From positions 1 to 30,475 of IMG/VR virus record IMGVR_UViG_3300050131_000058: DNA of 30,475 nucleotides, one strand, 5' to 3'. This document shows positions 1 to 8,497 of this stretch, piece after piece. Position 1 is the first letter of the stretch. The number at the start of each line of letters is the position of its first letter. Both the position numbers and the translations under genes were made by a program. Origin of the DNA: a virus. Under the pieces are notes generated by a model. It was not told where the DNA came from. It saw nothing but the letters and a program-made list of their open reading frames with translations, and did not search any database.

Positions 1-1
1 G

Positions 2-424
2 AAAGCTAAAAATCCAGAACTGTATCGCCGAATAAATAGGGTGTCGGCGGCTAAGATGAGGGCTTCGGACCCGGAACGCTTTGCTGATACGCAACTTCGG
101 TTCATTCAAAACAACGTGCACAGGCATATGTTTAGCCGCGCTCAAAAGCGGGCGGACGAGCAAGGGCTACCTTTTGATCTGGACATTGAGGATATCGAAA
201 TTCCCGAGTTTTGCCCTGTGCTCGGGATCAAGTTAGAGTGCGACGTGGGCCGGCGACTGTCGCATAATAGGACGTCGCCTTCGTTGGATCGGTTGAGCCC
301 CGAGCGGGGTTATGTGAAGGGCAACGTCAAGGTGATCTCGAACCGAGCCAACCATTTGAAGAACAATGGCACGCTGGAAGAGTTTCGCGCGATCGTCAGC
401 TACCTTGAGCGCGAGCTAGGCTAG
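2..424 (+). CDS. HNH/endonuclease VII-like protein, 5'-truncated by window edge
   Basis: The frame is open from base 2 with no stop, so this is the 3' part of a gene that begins outside the window; the GTG at 41 is probably internal. The C-terminal half has the pattern seen in phage HNH-type proteins: CPVLGIKL, then SLDRLSPERGYVKGNV, then a RANHLKN segment. Members of that group are free-standing or homing DNA endonucleases; the target cannot be predicted. The upstream part is basic and helical, as is usual before this domain. Third codon positions are visibly poorer in GC than in the next gene, which fits a mobile, acquired gene. The stop overlaps the next start (TAGTG). The family call is fairly secure; activity is not established. 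Confidence 0.7.
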   Translation, partial: KAKNPELYRRINRVSAAKMRASDPERFADTQLRFIQNNVHRHMFSRAQKRADEQGLPFDLDIEDIEIPEFCPVLGIKLECDVGRRLSHNRTSPSLDRLSPERGYVKGNVKVISNRANHLKNNGTLEEFRAIVSYLERELG

Positions 425-2580
425 TGGCTATTCCTGGCAAGCCGATCACTGTCCGGCCGAAGGGCGTCAGCGACGCGATTGACGGGTCCAACACCTTTGC
501 CGGCGCCATGCGGTCCCTCGCCAACCTGATCACCGCGCCCTCAACCCCGAACGTCTTTGTGCCGCGGCCCGCCGCCGTCAGCGCCTACAACTTCGCGAAC
601 ATCACTGACCCTGGCGTCCCCAGCGCGATTCTGATCCAGGGCACACGGGTCTACGGCATGGTCCCGTCCGATCGCTTCCCAGGCTACGACGAGCCCTTCT
701 GCTACGACCTGTTCCTGCAAGCGGCCATTCCGATCAGCGGCGTCACCGCCGCCAACTGCCCGGCCTCGATCTCGCCGAACGGCGATTGGGTTCCGCCGGT
801 GATCGTGGCTGTGACCAACGCCCGCATCATCGTCACCCACCCCGGCTTCCCCGGCGGCAACGGCCCCTACTTCGGCTGGTTCGACATATCGAGCTTCAAC
901 AGCACGACACTGAAGGGCAACACGACCAGCGGCTCGCCGATCATCCAGAGCATCCAGACCCCTGGCGGCAACAGCGCGCCCATCGCCAGCGGCGTGCAGC
1001 CGGGGCAGGCCATCGCCGGCGCAGGCATCCCGGCCAACGAGACCGTCCTGTCCGCGACGAACGGAACCTTCGACGTCAGCACGACCGGGACCTACACGGC
1101 CACGTCGCCCATCGTCACCGGCATTCCCAGCACCGCGGGCTTCCAGGTCGGCATGACGGTGGACGGCGTCGGCCCGCCGATCGGCGCGGTGATCCTGACG
1201 GTCGACAGCAGCAGCCAGATCACGATGTCTGGCAACGCCATATCGAGCGGAACCGCGGCGCTGGTCGTCAGTGGCGGCGGGACGATCACCATGTCCGCCA
1301 ACGCCACGGCGACCGCCACCAACGTCGCCCTGACCATCACCGGCGGCACCCTGGCCGCGCCGCTGTGGGGCGCAGGCAACACCAACGGCAACGCGCTCTT
1401 CGCCGTGCCGACCTGTGTCGGCCAGTACAATAGCCGCGCTTGGTATGGCGTCGGCAACTACGCTGTCTACTCTGATGCGCTGAACCCCACCCAGGTCACC
1501 AACGCCAGCCAGGCGCTTCAGATCGGCGACAGCACAAGCATCACCGCGCTGTCTGGCCTACCCCTGACCAGCCAGGTTACCGGCGGTATCCTCCAGGCCC
1601 TGATCGTCTTCAAAGGCGGCGGGCCGCTGACCCAAATTACCGGCGACGCGGCGACCAACAATCTGGCAGACAACGTGATCACCGGCTCGGTTGGCACTTT
1701 GGCGCCGAACACCATCTGCGCCACGCCGAGCGGCCTGGCCTTCATGGCGACGGACGGCCTGCGCATTCTAAGCCTCGCTGCGACGCTCGGAGACCCCATC
1801 GGCGTGAATGGTCGTGGGGTGTCCCTGCCTTTCATCAACACGATTAACCCGTCGCGCATGTGCGCGGCCTTCGGGCAGAACGTCTATCGGATCACTACCA
1901 AGAACATCGGCGCGGCCGCGCAGCCGGAACAGGAATACTGGTACGATTTCAACGAGAAAGCCTGGAACGGGCCGCACTCGTTTCCCTACGCTCTGATCGA
2001 AGCCTACACCGACCCCGGCGGCCTCTATGACTTCATCGGCGCCGGGTACGGCATCGCCGGCATGTTGTGGGGCTCGACCGCGGTTCCGCTCAACTCGTCG
2101 ACCTATGTCGAGAACGGTCAGCCGCTGAACTGGACCTACAGCACCACGCTCCTGCCCGACAACAACGAAGGGGTGATGAACCAGATCATCCAGACCACCC
2201 TGGCCATGGCGCTGAGCAGCGCGGACATCGTGCGGGTGGTGGCGTACAACGAGCAGGGCGGCGCGCTGGACACGGCCTATGTCCAAGGGCTGAACGTGCC
2301 CTCAACGAAGTGGGGCCAGTTCCTTTGGGGCCGGGCCAACTACAGTGCACCACCGGGCTCGGGCGGGGATTGGGGATCCGCTGAATGGGGCGGCTTTAAT
2401 TGGGGCGCGCTGACAGGCTCGTTTTGCCAATACCCGGTTTCATGGCATGGTCCGCTGGTCGAGAAGCAAATGTTCTTCGAGGTCACCGGGACCTCGGCGT
2501 CAGGGCAGGCCATCGGCAACGCCTATGCGAAGTACAGAGCCCTCGGTTATCAGCTCCAGGGAGCGGGAATAGGACCATGA
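424..2580 (+). CDS. Tail hub / DNA-stabilisation structural protein (P22 gp10-like)
   Basis: 718 aa from a GTG that overlaps the previous TAG. The N-terminus (GKPITVRPKGVSDAIDG) and the Trp/Gly-rich C-terminus (WGQFLWGRANY, WGSAEWGGFNWG, then a segment ending AIGNAYAKYRALGY) resemble head-tail stabilisation or tail-hub proteins of short-tailed phages. Residues about 165-300 hold two Ser/Thr/Gly-rich beta repeats of the type PIVTGIPSTAGFQVGMTV...SSSQITMSG, a common inserted Ig-like module on phage structural proteins. It leads a chain of overlapping virion genes (next start ATGA at 2577). Its probable role is to close the portal channel and carry appendages. Assignment rests on overall pattern and position, not on a catalytic motif; a generic virion protein is the alternative. 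Confidence 0.6.
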   Translation: MAIPGKPITVRPKGVSDAIDGSNTFAGAMRSLANLITAPSTPNVFVPRPAAVSAYNFANITDPGVPSAILIQGTRVYGMVPSDRFPGYDEPFCYDLFLQAAIPISGVTAANCPASISPNGDWVPPVIVAVTNARIIVTHPGFPGGNGPYFGWFDISSFNSTTLKGNTTSGSPIIQSIQTPGGNSAPIASGVQPGQAIAGAGIPANETVLSATNGTFDVSTTGTYTATSPIVTGIPSTAGFQVGMTVDGVGPPIGAVILTVDSSSQITMSGNAISSGTAALVVSGGGTITMSANATATATNVALTITGGTLAAPLWGAGNTNGNALFAVPTCVGQYNSRAWYGVGNYAVYSDALNPTQVTNASQALQIGDSTSITALSGLPLTSQVTGGILQALIVFKGGGPLTQITGDAATNNLADNVITGSVGTLAPNTICATPSGLAFMATDGLRILSLAATLGDPIGVNGRGVSLPFINTINPSRMCAAFGQNVYRITTKNIGAAAQPEQEYWYDFNEKAWNGPHSFPYALIEAYTDPGGLYDFIGAGYGIAGMLWGSTAVPLNSSTYVENGQPLNWTYSTTLLPDNNEGVMNQIIQTTLAMALSSADIVRVVAYNEQGGALDTAYVQGLNVPSTKWGQFLWGRANYSAPPGSGGDWGSAEWGGFNWGALTGSFCQYPVSWHGPLVEKQMFFEVTGTSASGQAIGNAYAKYRALGYQLQGAGIGP

Positions 2581-3572
2581 AGCGCCTCGCCTTAGCCCTG
2601 CTGCTGGCCCTGATCGCCGCGCCGGCCCTGGCCGCCAACTGTTCGGGCTACCCCTACGTCCTCCAGAATGGGACGCTCGCCGACGCCAATCAGGTGATGG
2701 CGGACTTCAACAACATCCTGGGCTGCGGCAACAACAACCTCGCCAAGAACGGCGCCAACAGCGACATCACGTCGCTGAGCGGCCTGACGACGCCACTGTC
2801 CAAGGCGCAAGGTGGGACAGGCACAACGACCGGAACGCCGGGTGGCGCGGCGGGCGGCGTCCTGACCGGGACCTATCCGAACCCAGGCATGGCCGCCACT
2901 GGGGTCACGCCAGGGCTATATAATCTGCCGGGGCTGAACATAGGCGCGGATGGGCGGATCACCGCCGCGACCAACAATCAAGCGGCTGGGGGCTCGCTGG
3001 CGGGGACCTACCCCAACCCGACGATCGCCGCCAGCGGGGTTACGCCAGGGACCTACTATGCGGGGTCGCTTGTTATCGGCGCGGACGGGCGGATCACCAC
3101 CGCCGTAGCGACGCCGGCTAGCGGCTCGCTGACGGGCTACTATCCCAACCCGACCATCGCAGCCAGCGGGGTCACGGCTGGGACCTATATCGCGGCCAAC
3201 ATCAACGTCGGCGCGGATGGCCGGATTACCGCGGCCAGCAACATTTCGAACAACTTCACGCCGCGGGCCTGGGTGTCCTTCCTGGGCCAGTCCGGGGCCG
3301 GGGCCTGTACCATCGTCGCGGCCTTCAACGTGTCGGGTGTGTCGCGCACGGCGCTGGGCACCTACGCGATTACCTTCACGTCCTCGATCACGTCGGGCTA
3401 TGCGCCGGTGATCTCCAGCCAGACCAACTCGACGGTTCCGAACGGCACCTTCCTGACCAGCGGCATCGCCAACGGAGTCGCGATGGCGACGACCGGGTTC
3501 TCGGTGGCCTTCAACGTCGGCGGGACCTACGGCGATCCGGCGGTAGCGACAGCGGTGGTGTTCGGCCCATGA
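2577..3572 (+). CDS. Repeat-containing tail fibre-like protein with Sec signal peptide
   Basis: 331 aa; the ATG at 2577 overlaps the previous stop as ATGA, and a longer frame from 2400 is ruled out by that overlap. It begins with a textbook signal peptide (MKRLALALLLALIAAPALA, then AN): basic n-region, Leu/Ala core, AxA cleavage site. After it comes NGTLADANQVMADFNNIL, a motif also found at the start of the next gene and frequent in phage appendage proteins. Three repeats of about 40 residues follow, each with a G(T/Y)YPNP...ASGVT...GADGRIT pattern, then a beta-rich tip with few charged residues. The repeats and context indicate an adhesin or fibre. Export to the periplasm would be unusual for a virion protein. 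The signal peptide is clear; the function is inferred. Confidence 0.65.
   Translation: MKRLALALLLALIAAPALAANCSGYPYVLQNGTLADANQVMADFNNILGCGNNNLAKNGANSDITSLSGLTTPLSKAQGGTGTTTGTPGGAAGGVLTGTYPNPGMAATGVTPGLYNLPGLNIGADGRITAATNNQAAGGSLAGTYPNPTIAASGVTPGTYYAGSLVIGADGRITTAVATPASGSLTGYYPNPTIAASGVTAGTYIAANINVGADGRITAASNISNNFTPRAWVSFLGQSGAGACTIVAAFNVSGVSRTALGTYAITFTSSITSGYAPVISSQTNSTVPNGTFLTSGIANGVAMATTGFSVAFNVGGTYGDPAVATAVVFGP
2859..3242 (+). repeat. Three tandem ~40-aa fibre repeats within the 2577 gene
   Basis: Three degenerate tandem units start at 2859, 2994 and 3126. Each encodes LxGxYPNP, a short ASGVT/ATGVT segment and a closing GADGRIT. They look like repeated beta-structural units of a fibre shaft. 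The later two units are the most alike. Confidence 0.7.
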
Positions 3573-5305
3573 CCCTCGCGCTTCCTTATCCGAACATCGT
3601 CAATGGCACGGACGCCGACGTCTCCCAGATCATGGCGAACGAGAACTATTTGCTGGGCGTCATTGCCGGCGGGCAGACCTATGCGCCGGGGGTCTATCCG
3701 CCGGGGACCTACACCTTCGTAATCGACACCGTGCTCACGACTCCGATTATCATGCTGCCAGGGGCGACGCTGGTCGCCAACAACTGCCACGTCACGCTGC
3801 CCGGCGCCTTCCTCGCCCCCCTGGCCGGCTGTCTTCAAACGATCGGCTCTGGGCGCTTTACCTTTTCCGAAACACCGCTGACCGGCGTACCACCGGAATG
3901 GTGGATCGCATCAGACGTGTCGATCGGCTTGCAGGCCGCCATCAACTCTGGCGCCAGCCGGCTTCGCTTCTCGTCGACCACCTATCTGCTGACCGCCGAG
4001 AAGATCACTCTTGTCTCAAATCAGGCTTGGGTAGGCGAGGGCCTTGGTAGCACGATCATCCGCTGGACTGTGCCGCCGACGACCGACGCCATCACCAGCA
4101 ACAATATTTCGAACTTCACTGCTGCTGGGATTACCTTCGACGGCAACGGCCAGCTTACGTCGACCACGTCGGGCGGCTATCCGGGGCTCCTGCCCATCAT
4201 CAATCTGGAAGTCAGCGTCAACTGCGACGTCAGCAAATGCCAGTTCATCGGCTGGTCGACATGCGCGGTGCTGGCCAATTTCGACGTTGGCGGAAACTAC
4301 AGCAACAACATCATCACGCGAGCGACCGCTTCGTCCTCGCAGAACTACGGAATCCTGATCAGCTCGGGGATCGGCGAGGGAAGCGTTCGCACGAAGGTCA
4401 ACGACAACACCTGCGTCAATTGCCAGATATCCGTGAACATGGCGTTCGCGGATATCCTCGGCAACGACGTGTCCGGCTGGGGGTTCTCTGCGGGCATCAA
4501 TGTTCAGGCGATCAGCACTACGTCTGACCTGAACATAGGTTTCAATATCTGCCACGACAATGCGGTGACGCCGGACACCTTTGGCTACTACGGCGACGGG
4601 ATCGAGCAATGGGCGCGTAATTCGCGGGTGTTCGCCAACGAATGCTATAATTGTAGCGGTAACGGTATCTCTGCTAATGGGCGGTATTCCGTTTACACCG
4701 GAAACACTTGCTATAATAACGGGAATTCCGCGCACAGCGCCGCCGGTATTCTGGTTTACTATCAGGACGCTACTTACAACGGTGCGAACAGCAGCTTTAA
4801 TGGCAACGTCTGCTTCGACAATCGCGGCACGAAATATCAGCTCTACGGCTACCAGGAAGAGGCCGTCGCTATGGCCGGCCTGCGCCTGTCGGGCAACAGC
4901 TTCGCGGGCAACGGAACGGCGCCGATGTCGCTGTTCAACGCTTCGACCGTGGTCGACGGGCTGCAAAGCGGAACCTTCACACCGACGCCGACCGGCGCGG
5001 CGACCTTCTCCGCAGCCAGCGGAACGTGGTGTATTGGCGAGCATACGGTCACCGTCACCTGCGACGTGACTTTGAACGCCACGGCGGACACAGCGGCATT
5101 TGGTCTTGGCTTGGTGAGTTGGGGCGTCGCCACGCCATCCCCAGCCGCCGCCAGCGCCTGCGTGGCGGCTCTGGCAGGATCGGGCATACGATTGTATTTG
5201 TCGGCGGGATCGGGCCTAATTTTGGCCGACCAGTCTGCTGGCGCGGTAACAAACGCCACGCTTTCAGGCAAGCGAGTGGTTATGTCGCTCACGTATCCGA
5301 TATAG
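3569..5305 (+). CDS. Tailspike-like protein with right-handed beta-helix
   Basis: 578 aa; ATGA overlap with the previous gene. The N-terminus (PYPNIVNGTDADVSQIMANENYLLG) shares the NG..AD..Q.MA...LL motif of the preceding protein, probably an attachment module. Residues about 110-470 are rich in short Asn/Gly/Cys turns of the type NNISNFTAAGITFDGNG, GNDVSGWGFSAGI and NECYNCSGNGISANG, the pattern of pectate-lyase/parallel beta-helix spikes. Such spikes bind and often degrade surface polysaccharide. The C-terminal ~110 residues form a separate Ala/Thr-rich domain. There is no signal peptide, unlike its neighbours. DNA at about 4600-4850 is AT-richer with different codon use, suggesting a recently exchanged host-range segment. 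Catalytic residues cannot be named from sequence alone. Confidence 0.7.
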   Translation: MTLALPYPNIVNGTDADVSQIMANENYLLGVIAGGQTYAPGVYPPGTYTFVIDTVLTTPIIMLPGATLVANNCHVTLPGAFLAPLAGCLQTIGSGRFTFSETPLTGVPPEWWIASDVSIGLQAAINSGASRLRFSSTTYLLTAEKITLVSNQAWVGEGLGSTIIRWTVPPTTDAITSNNISNFTAAGITFDGNGQLTSTTSGGYPGLLPIINLEVSVNCDVSKCQFIGWSTCAVLANFDVGGNYSNNIITRATASSSQNYGILISSGIGEGSVRTKVNDNTCVNCQISVNMAFADILGNDVSGWGFSAGINVQAISTTSDLNIGFNICHDNAVTPDTFGYYGDGIEQWARNSRVFANECYNCSGNGISANGRYSVYTGNTCYNNGNSAHSAAGILVYYQDATYNGANSSFNGNVCFDNRGTKYQLYGYQEEAVAMAGLRLSGNSFAGNGTAPMSLFNASTVVDGLQSGTFTPTPTGAATFSAASGTWCIGEHTVTVTCDVTLNATADTAAFGLGLVSWGVATPSPAAASACVAALAGSGIRLYLSAGSGLILADQSAGAVTNATLSGKRVVMSLTYPI

Positions 5306-5314
5306 GACTGGCTC

Positions 5315-5959
5315 ATGAAACACTTTCTGATCGCCCTGCTGGGGCTCCTGATCGCCACGCCGGCCCTGGCCGACCCGAATGGTGCAGGGCCGACGCCGGG
5401 CACCGCTGGGACGCAGAGCGCCGCGGCGGGCTGCATCTATCACGCCTCGCCCACAGCCGCGTCTGAAGGCCAGCAGCGAACCGTGCTTTGCGACGTCAAC
5501 GGCAATCTGCTGACGACGGCGACGGCGAGCCTGACCGGGACGACATCGAACGCCGGTTCCGGGGTGGCCACGTCGAGCACGAACGTCCCGACCGTCTCCT
5601 ACAACTACGGCTTCAACGGCACGACCTGGGATCAGCTTCAGGTCGATGCGTCGAAGAATCTCAAGGTTGTGGCGGCGCCCCTGGCCGTCACGTCCACCGA
5701 CGCATCCGGCACCGTGGCGACGGGCGGCACGTATCAAACCGTGCAGGCTTCAACGGCAGGCCGGAAAGGGTGCCTGATCCAGAACCCGACGACCGCAACG
5801 GAGATCGTCTCCATTAAGGTCGGGACCATGGCTTCGCCCTTTACGGTGCCCGCCGGCGGCACGTTCTCCTGCTCGTCCCCCGGCGGCACGGTGATCACGG
5901 ACGCCATCACCCTCACCGCTGCAACGGCCACCCACGCATTCGCGGCGGTGTTCCAATGA
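5315..5959 (+). CDS. Small appendage-like protein with Sec signal peptide
   Basis: 214 aa, starting 9 bases after the previous stop. The N-terminus MKHFLIALLGLLIATPALA followed by DP is a strong Sec signal peptide. The mature part has four cysteines (GCIYH, VLCDVN, GCLIQ, FSCSS), low charge and much Ala/Thr/Gly, consistent with a beta-sandwich. The segment CDVNGNLL...YNYGFNGTTWDQLQVD resembles accessory structural proteins found beside fibre genes in phages. It overlaps the next gene by ATGA. The function is not known; a decoration, fibre-base or secreted surface protein are all possible. Confidence 0.55.
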   Translation: MKHFLIALLGLLIATPALADPNGAGPTPGTAGTQSAAAGCIYHASPTAASEGQQRTVLCDVNGNLLTTATASLTGTTSNAGSGVATSSTNVPTVSYNYGFNGTTWDQLQVDASKNLKVVAAPLAVTSTDASGTVATGGTYQTVQASTAGRKGCLIQNPTTATEIVSIKVGTMASPFTVPAGGTFSCSSPGGTVITDAITLTAATATHAFAAVFQ

Positions 5960-7395
5960 AGCGTTTCGGCGCGGCCTTTCTCGGCCTGATCGCACTGGCG
6001 CTTGCCGGCTCGGCGGGCGCGCAGACGATCTCGGCGCCCGGCGGCTGCACCCTCCCCGGAGCCTCCACCCTCGGCTGCGTCTTCTCCAAAGCCGCCGTCA
6101 CGCACCAGTTTCTGAACGCCATCGTTGCGGCGGATGGGTCCGTGACCTCGGTGCAGCCCGCCGTCGCCGACCTGTCGGACGGCTCGACGCTGGCGCTGTT
6201 GGCGGGGGCGACGTTCACCGGCAGCACCGTTGTCAGCGGCGCATCCTTCGGCCTGTCGGGGAACATCAGCGCCTCGGGCATCTTCGGAACGACCGGCATC
6301 CGCTACAAGAACGCCGGCGCGACGCTGAACGACACCACGTCGAGCGGGACTATCGCGGCGGCCTACACCGATGTTTGGGGCGGCAACACCCTCACGGCGA
6401 CCAGCGCGACCACGATCACCCAGCAGTATGGATCGTATTTCAACACCGCGACCTGCTCCACCAACGTCACCTGCACGAATAAATACGCGCTGGGGGCGGA
6501 CAGCATAAGTACAGGCTATATTGCGCTTCCGAGTTATGGGTTTATCGGTACTGGTTTAAACGGCTTCGGGGTTCTTGGGACCGGCGAGACCGCGATTGCT
6601 AGCGGCACATCGACTGGCTTTTTCCTGCTCACGGGCTCTGGACAGCGCGACCTTGTCACCGCTCCGTACAGCGCTTTTATTTTTCTGCCGGGGGGGTCGG
6701 GTAGCAATGTTGCCGGAGGGAACTTAACGATCCGACCCGGCGTGACTACTGGTTCAGGTACGGCGGGCTCCCTCATTCTCGCCACATCCTTCCAGGGCGT
6801 CGCCTCCACCGGTACGGCCACGTTCACCAACTCCTCGGCCAACATCGGCTACACCAACAGCTTCGCCGCCAACCAAGCCGTGCAGTTCACGTCCTCGGGG
6901 ACCCTGCCGACCAACTTCGCGCTGGCCACCACCTACTACGTCATCGCCACCGGCCTGAGCGGGAGCAACATCCAGGTCTCCGCGACCATGGGCGGGGCAG
7001 CCATCACGGCGGGATCGGCGGGGTCTGGCACGCAGACGCTGGTCACGGCTCCGGTGCAGCAGGGGAGTGTTGCGCAGGTCACCGTCGCTACGTCTGGCGT
7101 TACCATTATTCCGGCCATCATCGCGGGCGGCTCAGCCCCGGCCCTCACCGGCACATGCACCACGTCCACGCAAGTCGGGGGCAACACGGCTGGCTCGTTC
7201 GCGGCCACCTGCACGGCTCAGACGGTGATTCTGACCTTTGCGACCACGGCCCCGCACGGCTACGTCTGCAACACACACGACATCACCACCGTTGCCGACG
7301 TGTTAAACCAGACCGCGACTTCAACCACGTCTTGCACCGTCTCAGGCACAACGGTTGCGTCGGACGTGATCCTGTTCAACGCCGTGGCCTATTGA
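5956..7395 (+). CDS. Fibre-like protein with Sec signal peptide
   Basis: 479 aa; ATGA overlap with the preceding gene. It begins MKRFGAAFLGLIALALAGSA then GAQ, a signal peptide with predicted cleavage after AGA. Next comes AAVTHQFLNAIVAADGSVTS, a collar seen in many phage fibres, then a long Thr/Ser/Gly beta region including NKYALGADSIS. The mature part contains eight cysteines, several in TC-x-T pairs near residue 170 and in the last 90 residues, suggesting disulfides. The DNA at about 6490-6760 is AT-richer than its flanks, so the central domain may have been swapped. The probable role is host recognition, but the signal peptide is hard to reconcile with cytoplasmic tail assembly. Confidence 0.6.
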   Translation: MKRFGAAFLGLIALALAGSAGAQTISAPGGCTLPGASTLGCVFSKAAVTHQFLNAIVAADGSVTSVQPAVADLSDGSTLALLAGATFTGSTVVSGASFGLSGNISASGIFGTTGIRYKNAGATLNDTTSSGTIAAAYTDVWGGNTLTATSATTITQQYGSYFNTATCSTNVTCTNKYALGADSISTGYIALPSYGFIGTGLNGFGVLGTGETAIASGTSTGFFLLTGSGQRDLVTAPYSAFIFLPGGSGSNVAGGNLTIRPGVTTGSGTAGSLILATSFQGVASTGTATFTNSSANIGYTNSFAANQAVQFTSSGTLPTNFALATTYYVIATGLSGSNIQVSATMGGAAITAGSAGSGTQTLVTAPVQQGSVAQVTVATSGVTIIPAIIAGGSAPALTGTCTTSTQVGGNTAGSFAATCTAQTVILTFATTAPHGYVCNTHDITTVADVLNQTATSTTSCTVSGTTVASDVILFNAVAY

Positions 7396-7442
7396 TGACC
7401 CTCGCGGCGGATAGCAGCGTGTTCGACGCGCGGGCGTTTTGA
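7395..7442 (+). CDS. Possible 15-aa leader or gene remnant
   Basis: An ATG at 7395 overlaps the last base of the preceding TGA and reads MTLAADSSVFDARAF before a TGA at 7440-7442. It begins MTLA, like the tailspike gene at 3569. It may be a leader peptide, a remnant of a deleted gene, or chance. Support is the coupling geometry only. Confidence 0.2.
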   Translation: MTLAADSSVFDARAF

Positions 7443-7467
7443 CGCGGCCCAGCTTTTCGTACAGTAT
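7439..7467 (+). promoter_or_regulatory. Candidate sigma70-type promoter before the 7493 gene
   Basis: TTGACG at 7439-7444 matches the -35 consensus at five of six bases. CAGTAT at 7462-7467 (17-bp spacer) or TACAGT at 7460-7465 (15-bp spacer) could serve as -10; both are weak. It lies in the widest gap of the fibre block and could boost transcription of the lysis genes. It lacks the palindrome found at the two early promoters. Confidence 0.25.
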
Positions 7468-7492
7468 CCCTCACAGCAAATTGGAGAGCCCC

Positions 7493-7966
7493 ATGCTGAA
7501 GTCCCTGCGTAAGCTGATCGCCGCCGGCCTGGCCGTTCTTCTGTTCGCCCCGGCCCTCGCGCTGGCGAACCCGCTGCCCTACATCAACGCGCCGCTGGAC
7601 ACCGTCCAGGCCACGGTCAACGCGGCCATCGCCAACCTCAACTCTGTCTCGCCGCAGTACCAGTACACGGTCGCCTGCACCGGCACGACCACGGCGACCT
7701 GTCAGGGAACCCGGCTGGCCGTCTCGATCACCGGCCTGACCACGGCTGACGCTGGTGCCGTCTCAGCAGCCATGACCGTCACCGACGCCTCGGTGGTCGC
7801 GTCCTCGCAGATCAACTGCTTCGTCAACGGCTACGCCGGCACCGGCGTCCCCTATGACGCCGTGATCATCCCGGCCGCCGGATCCTTCAGCTTCGTGATC
7901 CAGAACAACTCGGCCTCGGCGGCGCTCAACGCCACCGTCGTTTCGATCTGCTACATCTACAACTGA
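7493..7966 (+). CDS. Small secreted or appendage-like protein with Sec signal peptide
   Basis: 157 aa. The ATG at 7493 is chosen because GGAG lies six bases upstream and a typical signal peptide follows: MLKSLRKLIAAGLAVLLFAP then ALALA, cleaved before NP. A TTG at 7439 would add 18 residues and hide the signal. The mature protein has four cysteines (ACTG, TCQG, NCF, ICYIYN) and a compact, low-charge, Ala/Thr/Val-rich sequence compatible with a beta-sandwich. It stands between the fibres and the lysis genes. I do not recognise the family. Accessory virion protein or periplasmic protein are both possible. Confidence 0.55.
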   Translation: MLKSLRKLIAAGLAVLLFAPALALANPLPYINAPLDTVQATVNAAIANLNSVSPQYQYTVACTGTTTATCQGTRLAVSITGLTTADAGAVSAAMTVTDASVVASSQINCFVNGYAGTGVPYDAVIIPAAGSFSFVIQNNSASAALNATVVSICYIYN

Positions 7967-8012
7967 ACCCTTTCCTTCGGCGGGTGTTTCACTGAGGGAG
8001 GGGGCTGCGGCT

Positions 8013-8330
8013 GTGGACGAACCCGTGGCGGAAATGGCCATGCAGCGCATTCAAGATCATATCGACGCCTGCACCCACAACTACGTCGAGATGGGCCGCA
8101 CCTTCGAACAGATCAGGGATAGCATCAAGGACACCAACAAGCTCTTGATGGGCTTCATCGCCGGGGTGATCGCCGTGGTGGTGACCTTCGCAGGCTACAC
8201 CTACGTTCAGCAGCAGGCCCTCGGCGCGCAGCTCGCGCAGTACCGGCAGGCCAGCACCAACGCGATCAGCCAAATTCCAAACGAGACAGTCCGAAAACTT
8301 GGTGCTATCCCTGTAGGCCCACCGCCCTAG
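8013..8330 (+). CDS. Single-TM membrane protein, holin-like
   Basis: 105 aa from a GTG at 8013, preceded by a GGGAGGGGG purine run. Residues 1-42 are amphipathic and helical (AMQRIQDHIDACTHNYVEMG, FEQIRDSIKDTNK); residues about 45-67 form one strong transmembrane helix (LLMGFIAGVIAVVVTFAGYTYV); a 38-residue tail ends in Pro. This layout, cytoplasmic coil plus TM, is shared by XhlA-type holins and by some spanin subunits. It lies 168 bases ahead of an endolysin that lacks an export signal and so needs a holin. That context supports a lysis role. The exact class is uncertain. Confidence 0.55.
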   Translation: MDEPVAEMAMQRIQDHIDACTHNYVEMGRTFEQIRDSIKDTNKLLMGFIAGVIAVVVTFAGYTYVQQQALGAQLAQYRQASTNAISQIPNETVRKLGAIPVGPPP

Positions 8331-8341
8331 GAGCGACGACC

Positions 8342-8497
8342 ATGAAGACCGGAATGGGAATGCCGACGCGGGATAGCTCGCCCTCAGCCGCCGACGCCTC
8401 GACGCGGCTCCCGACCAAGTCGACCACCGTCAACAACGAGACCACGCGCTCGGGAACCGCCGGGACCCCGAAGACGCTCGGACCGCGGTGCGCTTAA
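8342..8497 (+). CDS. Hypothetical 51-aa protein
   Basis: ATG at 8342 has a good ribosome binding site (AGGAG, nine bases upstream) and runs 51 codons to TAA at 8495-8497, abutting the GTG of the endolysin gene. The product is polar and rich in Thr, Ser and Pro, begins MKTGMGMPTRDSSPSA and ends TPKTLGPRCA; no transmembrane segment or known motif is visible. Its place between a TM protein and the endolysin suggests co-transcription with the lysis genes. Coding is supported by the RBS and by exact packing between neighbours. Function unknown. Confidence 0.55.
   Translation: MKTGMGMPTRDSSPSAADASTRLPTKSTTVNNETTRSGTAGTPKTLGPRCA

Noticed and set aside
4016-5044. 342-codon open frame on the - strand
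   Set aside because: Antisense to the tailspike gene, Arg/Ala/Val-rich, no ribosome site and no motif.
2859-7395. Variable fibre region considered as a diversity-generating retroelement target
   Set aside because: No reverse transcriptase gene and no template-like repeat of the fibre 3' ends was seen in the window.
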